Below, piece by piece: positions 59,744-64,000 of a DNA stretch of 64,000 nucleotides. The stretch is from contig NZ_JAATJH010000006.1 of assembly GCF_011927835.1 (NCBI RefSeq), positions 65,583 through 129,582 on the forward strand. The letters are read 5' to 3'. The notes below the pieces were generated by a model. It was not told the origin of the DNA. It was given only the letters and a program-made list of their open reading frames with translations, and searched no databases. Each line of letters starts with the position of its first letter. Within the stretch, counting starts at the first letter, position 1. Position numbers and translations under genes: made by a program. This stretch comes from Neolewinella antarctica. GTDB taxonomy: Bacteria; Bacteroidota; Bacteroidia; Chitinophagales; Saprospiraceae.

Positions 59744-60841
59744 GTGCAACCTTACTTCAACCTGCTACTCAGCTTGCTGATGCCTCTCTCGCTCGTGGTC
59801 TCTCTCACCCCGTCCATCATTCATTTCGGAAAAAAGAAGGGATTAGTCGCCAAAGTCCGTGGCCGCAGTAGCCACGTCGACCCCACGCCGGTGGTGGGCG
59901 GGATTCCGATTATGATCGGGATACTGTTCTGTAGCCTGGTCCTGATGCCCCCGGGGATGTGGGGCTCGATCCAGTACATACTGGCCGCGCTCCTCATTGT
60001 GTTCATGGTGGGCCTGCGCGACGACATTGAAGAAATCACCCCGAAAATCAAAGTGATCGGGCAGGCCATCGCTATTTTGGCACTGATTACGAAGGGAGAC
60101 GTCATGTTGCACAGTTTCTACGGGCTTTTTGGCCAGACTTGGGAGCTGCCCTACCTCGTCAGCGCGGTAATTTCGGGCTTCACGTTGTTGGTGATCAGCA
60201 ATGCCTTTAACCTCATTGACGGCATCAACGGTTTAGCCGGCACGGTCGGTACGATTATCTGCTCCGCCTTCGGGGTTTGGTTCTATACCGTCGGGGAGAT
60301 TCAGTTGGGGGTGCTTTCCATGGTGACGGCCGGTTCTCTCCTGGGCTTTCTGATGTTTAACATGGCTCCGGCCAAGACCTTTATGGGGGATTCCGGCTCG
60401 CTGGTGGTCGGGTTGATGATCGGGGTGTTGGCGATCAAGTTTATCGACATTTCGTCCACGGCGGAAATGTTGCCCCGTTACCAATTCAACAACCCCGTAG
60501 CGGTTTGTATCGCCATTCTCATCGTACCGCTCTTCGATACGATCAGGGTTTTTACCACCCGAATCGTGCGGGGTGTCAGCCCGTTCATGCCGGACCGGCG
60601 GCACATTCACCACCTGGTCATCGACTCGGGTTTCAACCACCTGGAGGGGACGACCATCATTGGCCTTTTCAATTTGCTGATCATCTCACTGGTCTTTTAC
60701 CTGGACAACGTGCTGGGGCAGCATTACCTGATTGCGCTCGTGCTGGGCATCGCACTGTCGGTCACGTTTTTTCTGCACCGCAACGTGCGGCAGGTTAAAT
60801 CGCAACGGCGGGGTAACCTACGTCTGGAAGGCGAGGCTTAA
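59744..60841 (+). CDS. Undecaprenyl-phosphate sugar-1-phosphate transferase (WecA/TagO-like)
   Basis: The 365-residue protein starts at GTG and has about 11 membrane helices. Family motifs are VVGGIPIMIGILFC, VFMVGLRDDIEEITP, NAFNLIDGINGLAGTVG, FMGDSGSLVVGLMIG and DRRHIHH. It transfers a HexNAc-1-phosphate from UDP-sugar to undecaprenyl phosphate, the first step of O-antigen or exopolysaccharide synthesis, at the cytoplasmic face. The stop overlaps crcB (TAATG). Confidence 0.93.
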   Translation: MQPYFNLLLSLLMPLSLVVSLTPSIIHFGKKKGLVAKVRGRSSHVDPTPVVGGIPIMIGILFCSLVLMPPGMWGSIQYILAALLIVFMVGLRDDIEEITPKIKVIGQAIAILALITKGDVMLHSFYGLFGQTWELPYLVSAVISGFTLLVISNAFNLIDGINGLAGTVGTIICSAFGVWFYTVGEIQLGVLSMVTAGSLLGFLMFNMAPAKTFMGDSGSLVVGLMIGVLAIKFIDISSTAEMLPRYQFNNPVAVCIAILIVPLFDTIRVFTTRIVRGVSPFMPDRRHIHHLVIDSGFNHLEGTTIIGLFNLLIISLVFYLDNVLGQHYLIALVLGIALSVTFFLHRNVRQVKSQRRGNLRLEGEA

Positions 60842-61209
60842 TGGGCTGGTTACTGGTTTTCCTTGGTGGAGGTTTGGGGAGCCTAAGTCGGTACGGAATC
60901 GCACTTGCCCTGCCCACCACAGATTTGAGTGAAGGTGAACTGCCCTGGGCTACGCTGCTGGCTAACGTGATTGCTTGCCTGCTTTTGGGCTTAGGTCTGG
61001 CGCTTTTTAGCCGGGGGGTTCTTTCAAAAGAGCTTTCCTTACTTCTGCTTACGGGGTTCTGTGGTGGATTTTCTACTTTCTCTACGTTTAGCGCGGAGGC
61101 TTTCGGCCTTTACGAGGGTGGGCACTGGGTGGCGGCGGGTGTTTACCTCCTCGTGAGTTTGTTGGCGGGGGTGCTGGCGGTGATGGGGGGGCTTTACCTG
61201 TTACGGTAG
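60841..61209 (+). CDS. crcB: Fluoride efflux channel CrcB/Fluc
   Basis: The 122-residue protein has four membrane helices and the Fluc signatures GGGLGSLSRYGIALAL, LPWATLLANVIACLLLG and LLTGFCGGFSTFSTFSAEAF. Dimers form double-barrelled fluoride channels. I looked for a fluoride riboswitch before it and saw none; it overlaps the previous gene by TAATG. Confidence 0.95.
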   Translation: MGWLLVFLGGGLGSLSRYGIALALPTTDLSEGELPWATLLANVIACLLLGLGLALFSRGVLSKELSLLLLTGFCGGFSTFSTFSAEAFGLYEGGHWVAAGVYLLVSLLAGVLAVMGGLYLLR

Positions 61210-61414
61210 TGGGAAGGCGCTGGGCGTAAAAATAATTTTGAAATCAAGATAGCTAGTTGTTGCGGACGTTCCGTAGCTCCGTCGCTAGGAATGGAAGCGG
61301 CGGGCAGAACTTTATAAGATGCGCCCGTACTAGTTGCTGCAGGCTAGCGTACGCTCCCGTAAGATCACTGACGGGGTGTTCGCCTCAACCATCACGGAGG
61401 TGAACTGACGACCC

Positions 61415-62908
61415 TCACTCCGGAGTAACAAGCCCGCCCGTGTCCACCCGTTTAAGCTCGGTTTCTTCTTCACCCCGCCAGCACCCCATCCCCACGATGA
61501 TCGCTAAATTCAGTAGGTACTGCGCACCCACTTTGTCCGTTTCCAGCTGATCGTTAATGAGGTTAAAGGCATCCACGACAACGAGGGCGAGCAACGCCGC
61601 CATGATGGCTTGCTTGGCCGCCGGGTCGGTCTGTTCGTGGTAGAGCCGCGCACCAATCACCAGCGCGCCGAGCACGTACAGTAGGAAGATCAGCAGCCCG
61701 GGAAACCCCTGCTCCACCAGCGTCATTAGGTAATAGCTGTGGATGCCCGACTGGCTTTCATTGTCGCTTACGTAGGTCGCAAAGTTGTTGACGGTGAAGC
61801 CTTTGTAGTATTCCAAAAACACCGCCGGCCCCCAGCCGGTCACCGGGCGGTAGGGTACCATGTGCCCCGCCGCCACCCAGCGGTAAACGCGCTCCATGGT
61901 GGAGATGTCCTCTAGCTTGTACGTAGCCGAGATCAGGTTGCCAAAGTCGTCGTGGCTAATCGTCGTGTCGAAATTCGGGGCATAGTCCAAATACCGATTA
62001 TCCTGCACGAAGTAACCCACCCCCAGCACCGCCCCGATGACCGCGGCAAAAAGCGCGGGTTTCAGCAACCGCCACTTAATGATCAGGTAAACGCCCCCGG
62101 CCACGAATAGGGCCACGAATGCCGCCCGCGTGAAGGTGAAAAAAATGGCCAGCCCCCAGATCGGGAAAATCACCCACGTCAACCACCAGGTACTTTTCTC
62201 TTCCAGCCGGCGCCACCAGCGCAGGTACACTAACCAGGGTACGAACACCGACAAGCAGGCCGCGTAGCTGACGTGCTCGGACATGAATGGGTACATCGTC
62301 CGAAACTGATCGGAAAAACTAAATCCGTACAGACTGTGTCGAACCAGCGTCTGAATGGCGACGAACAAGAGCGGCCACAGGATGCAGTGAATCAGGAGGC
62401 GCACTTTGCCGGGTGTGCGAACCAGCAGTAACGGCACCAGGAAGTAGGCCCCGACGTACCAAAGCTTCGCCGACGAAAATTTTAAACTCGTCGTAAAGGT
62501 TGCGCTGAAAACGGTCGCGACCAGGATCCACCCTACATGCGCGTACAGCAAAAGCGCGATGGGGTGCAGGAACCGCTTCGCTTCGTAGTCCCGCCAGTGG
62601 CGGGCCAGGTGCAAAACGAATAAGCCGGTGAGCCCGATGGCCAGTGGCTCCGTCGGTAGGTCGGTACCGAACCCGCCGGGGAGGGTAATGTTGGTGCTCA
62701 GCGGAATCGTGGCGAGCAGCAGGTAGAAAAGGGGGCGAAAGTCGAGAAAAGCCTGCGCCGTGACCCACGCCAGCAGGGGCAGCCCGAGCAAAATATAGTT
62801 CTCCGTTGCCAACGCCGCGACCAACGTCACCAGCACGACCCCGGCGTACCCGTAAAATAGGCGCCGCGCCGCATCCGCTCCGAAAAGGGGTTGTGCTGGG
62901 TCGATCAT
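61415..62908 (-). CDS. O-antigen ligase / polymerase (Wzy-like)
   Basis: The 497-residue protein has about 11 membrane helices and a large periplasmic loop (residues about 310-390, DYAPNFDTTISHDDFGNLIS ... WGPAVFLEYYKGFTVNNFAT). The VIFPIWGLAIFFTFTRAAFV segment with TRAA matches the O-antigen ligase/Wzy superfamily. It ligates or polymerises undecaprenyl-linked sugar units at the outer face of the inner membrane. It lies 11 bp after the chain-length gene on the same strand, as in exopolysaccharide operons. Confidence 0.88.
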   Translation of the reverse strand: MIDPAQPLFGADAARRLFYGYAGVVLVTLVAALATENYILLGLPLLAWVTAQAFLDFRPLFYLLLATIPLSTNITLPGGFGTDLPTEPLAIGLTGLFVLHLARHWRDYEAKRFLHPIALLLYAHVGWILVATVFSATFTTSLKFSSAKLWYVGAYFLVPLLLVRTPGKVRLLIHCILWPLLFVAIQTLVRHSLYGFSFSDQFRTMYPFMSEHVSYAACLSVFVPWLVYLRWWRRLEEKSTWWLTWVIFPIWGLAIFFTFTRAAFVALFVAGGVYLIIKWRLLKPALFAAVIGAVLGVGYFVQDNRYLDYAPNFDTTISHDDFGNLISATYKLEDISTMERVYRWVAAGHMVPYRPVTGWGPAVFLEYYKGFTVNNFATYVSDNESQSGIHSYYLMTLVEQGFPGLLIFLLYVLGALVIGARLYHEQTDPAAKQAIMAALLALVVVDAFNLINDQLETDKVGAQYLLNLAIIVGMGCWRGEEETELKRVDTGGLVTPE

Positions 62909-62919
62909 TGGGTTGCGGA

Positions 62920-63993
62920 TTAGCGGTAAATAGCATCCCAGTCGTAGCGGCGCGCACTCCCGATGAGGAGCGCGCCGATCACGGCTGCGAGAAAGCTAAA
63001 AAACATGCCCCCCAGCACGATCAGGCTACGGACCGGCTTACTCTTGACGACCGGTACGCGCGCCTCCTCCACCGTTTCCAGCGAACGCTGATTCGTGCTC
63101 AACAGGGCTTCGTACTGCTTCAGCCGAATCTGGTCGGAGGAAAGCTCGGCGTTAAGCCGGTGCCGTTCCTCTTCGAGGCCATCGAGGGGGCCGATGCTTT
63201 CGTTAAGTTGCACCAGTTGGCTATCCAGCACGCCCCGCGAGCTCACTAAGCCCGCCAGGCTGATTTCCAATCGGTAGATACTGTCCCTGGCCCCGCGGCC
63301 ATTCCGCTCGCGGTAACTAGCAATTTTTCCCCGCGTCCGGCTGATGTCGCTGTTGAGGGAGGAAGATAGCGTGGATAGCGCCTCTCCCTGTGCCGTCGTG
63401 TTGTAGATGCCGGAAGTCGAGCGCAGTTCTTCCAGCCGGGCGTTGATATTTTCCAGGACGCCTTCGCGGTTCTTTACTTCGGCCCGGAGGCTTTTTGCCG
63501 TCCGGTCGTGGGTAGCGCGGATGATGGCCACGCTGACGTCGTTTACCTTTTCGCGGGCCACGCGGGCCATTTCGGAGGCGCGAACGGGGTCCCGGTCACT
63601 TACGGAAAGCTCGATCACGTCGCGGGCCGATTTACTTATGTCATAGTTGTCGAGAAACTCGCGCCGCACGCGCACCGGCGCTTTGACGGCGGTGGAATCA
63701 ATGTCGTAGACGGTGTTGAGGTGAAAGGCATCGACCAGGTGGTCCACCAGTTGGTCGCTTTCGGCGATGGCCAGCAGGCGGTCGATGTCATCGCCGTTTC
63801 CGTAGACGTTGACGCGGTTGTTGGATCTGCCAAAAAGACCTTCGAGGCTGTTCTGATCCGGGCTCAGGGCGATGAAACTCGTGCTAGCCTGGTAGTAAAC
63901 GGGGAGGAGCAGGCTGATGACCAGGGCCAGCACCGTCCCGACCAGGGTCGTAACCAGAATCGGTTTTCGCCACTGCCAGAGGCTGCGCAACAC
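62920..63993 (-). CDS. Wzz/GumC-type chain-length determinant (start near window edge)
   Basis: The protein has an N-terminal membrane helix (ILVTTLVGTVLALVISLLLP), the PVYYQASTSFIALSP segment of Wzz domains, a long coiled-coil (residues about 150-290) and a C-terminal helix (SLIVLGGMFFSFLAAVIGAL). The kinase domain of BY-kinases is absent. The first visible start is a GTG at 63993, but the frame is open to the window end, so the gene may begin outside. It sets polysaccharide chain length with the neighbouring polymerase. Confidence 0.85.
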   Translation of the reverse strand: MLRSLWQWRKPILVTTLVGTVLALVISLLLPVYYQASTSFIALSPDQNSLEGLFGRSNNRVNVYGNGDDIDRLLAIAESDQLVDHLVDAFHLNTVYDIDSTAVKAPVRVRREFLDNYDISKSARDVIELSVSDRDPVRASEMARVAREKVNDVSVAIIRATHDRTAKSLRAEVKNREGVLENINARLEELRSTSGIYNTTAQGEALSTLSSSLNSDISRTRGKIASYRERNGRGARDSIYRLEISLAGLVSSRGVLDSQLVQLNESIGPLDGLEEERHRLNAELSSDQIRLKQYEALLSTNQRSLETVEEARVPVVKSKPVRSLIVLGGMFFSFLAAVIGALLIGSARRYDWDAIYR

Positions 63994-64000
63994 CCCCAGT

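Noticed and set aside
60700-60841. Fluoride riboswitch before crcB
   Set aside because: crcB overlaps the previous coding region and no conserved riboswitch core was seen upstream.

Overview
The window looks like a chromosomal segment of a GC-rich Bacteroidota, most likely a marine saprospirian/Lewinella-like organism. The indications are a secreted protease with a C-terminal type IX secretion (T9SS) sorting domain, many short-signal lipoproteins, PorT-like beta-barrel proteins, few purine-rich ribosome binding sites, TAnnTTTG-type -7 promoter motifs and a Bacteroidota-type sigma/anti-sigma pair. The genus is inferred, not shown. I found no rRNA, tRNA, CRISPR array, phage or complete insertion sequence.

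Layout. 1-6.5 kb: the start of a lipoprotein gene cut by the window edge, an ADP-ribosylglycohydrolase-like lipoprotein, an AraC-type regulator and a T9SS-secreted M43 metalloprotease. 7-12.5 kb: a VOC/glyoxalase-like protein, small lipoproteins, a membrane protein and dense intergenic repeats. 12.5-20 kb: a large lipoprotein translationally coupled to a beta-barrel protein with a very long Arg/Ala-rich segment, a ThuA/DUF1080 sugar-related protein, a PPC-domain lipoprotein and a DUF6624 protein. 20-29 kb: a family-1-like glycoside hydrolase, VF530, an ECF sigma factor overlapping an anti-sigma/beta-barrel gene, DUF3817, LpxR, a GT2 glycosyltransferase and a lipoprotein trypsin-like protease. 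29-41 kb: hisS, an apparent sigma/anti-sigma/TPR fusion, CsbD, GT14, uvrB, a GreA/B-like factor, a CotH-like protein, a 7TM protein and a GH130 phosphorylase. 41-51 kb: a GT4 glycosyltransferase with a C-terminal alpha/alpha-toroid-like region, an M1 peptidase fused to an outer-membrane barrel, HtrA, an HbpS/GlcG-like protein, DUF2141 and a flavin reductase. 51-54 kb: an MbnP-MbnH-MbnH-like operon. 55-64 kb: housekeeping genes (Nudix, cysteine synthase family, fatty acid hydroxylase, ATL, tsaB, truA, WecA-like, crcB) and the start of an exopolysaccharide cluster (O-antigen ligase, Wzz).

How the parts work together. Most genes act in the cell envelope: surface proteolysis, lipid A and polysaccharide modification, lipoproteins and envelope stress. 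HtrA, the lipoprotein protease, the sigma/anti-sigma pair and the M1-barrel protein would all act on periplasmic or surface proteins. The GT4 and GH130 genes plausibly make and recycle a mannose-type glycan. The MbnP/MbnH genes point to copper-linked tryptophan modification outside methanotrophs.

The most unusual feature is the repeat load. At least six families of small palindromic repeats occur, and two of them lie in-frame inside conserved genes (hisS, tsaB, the M1 peptidase and apparently two signal peptides), comparable in kind to Rickettsia palindromic elements.
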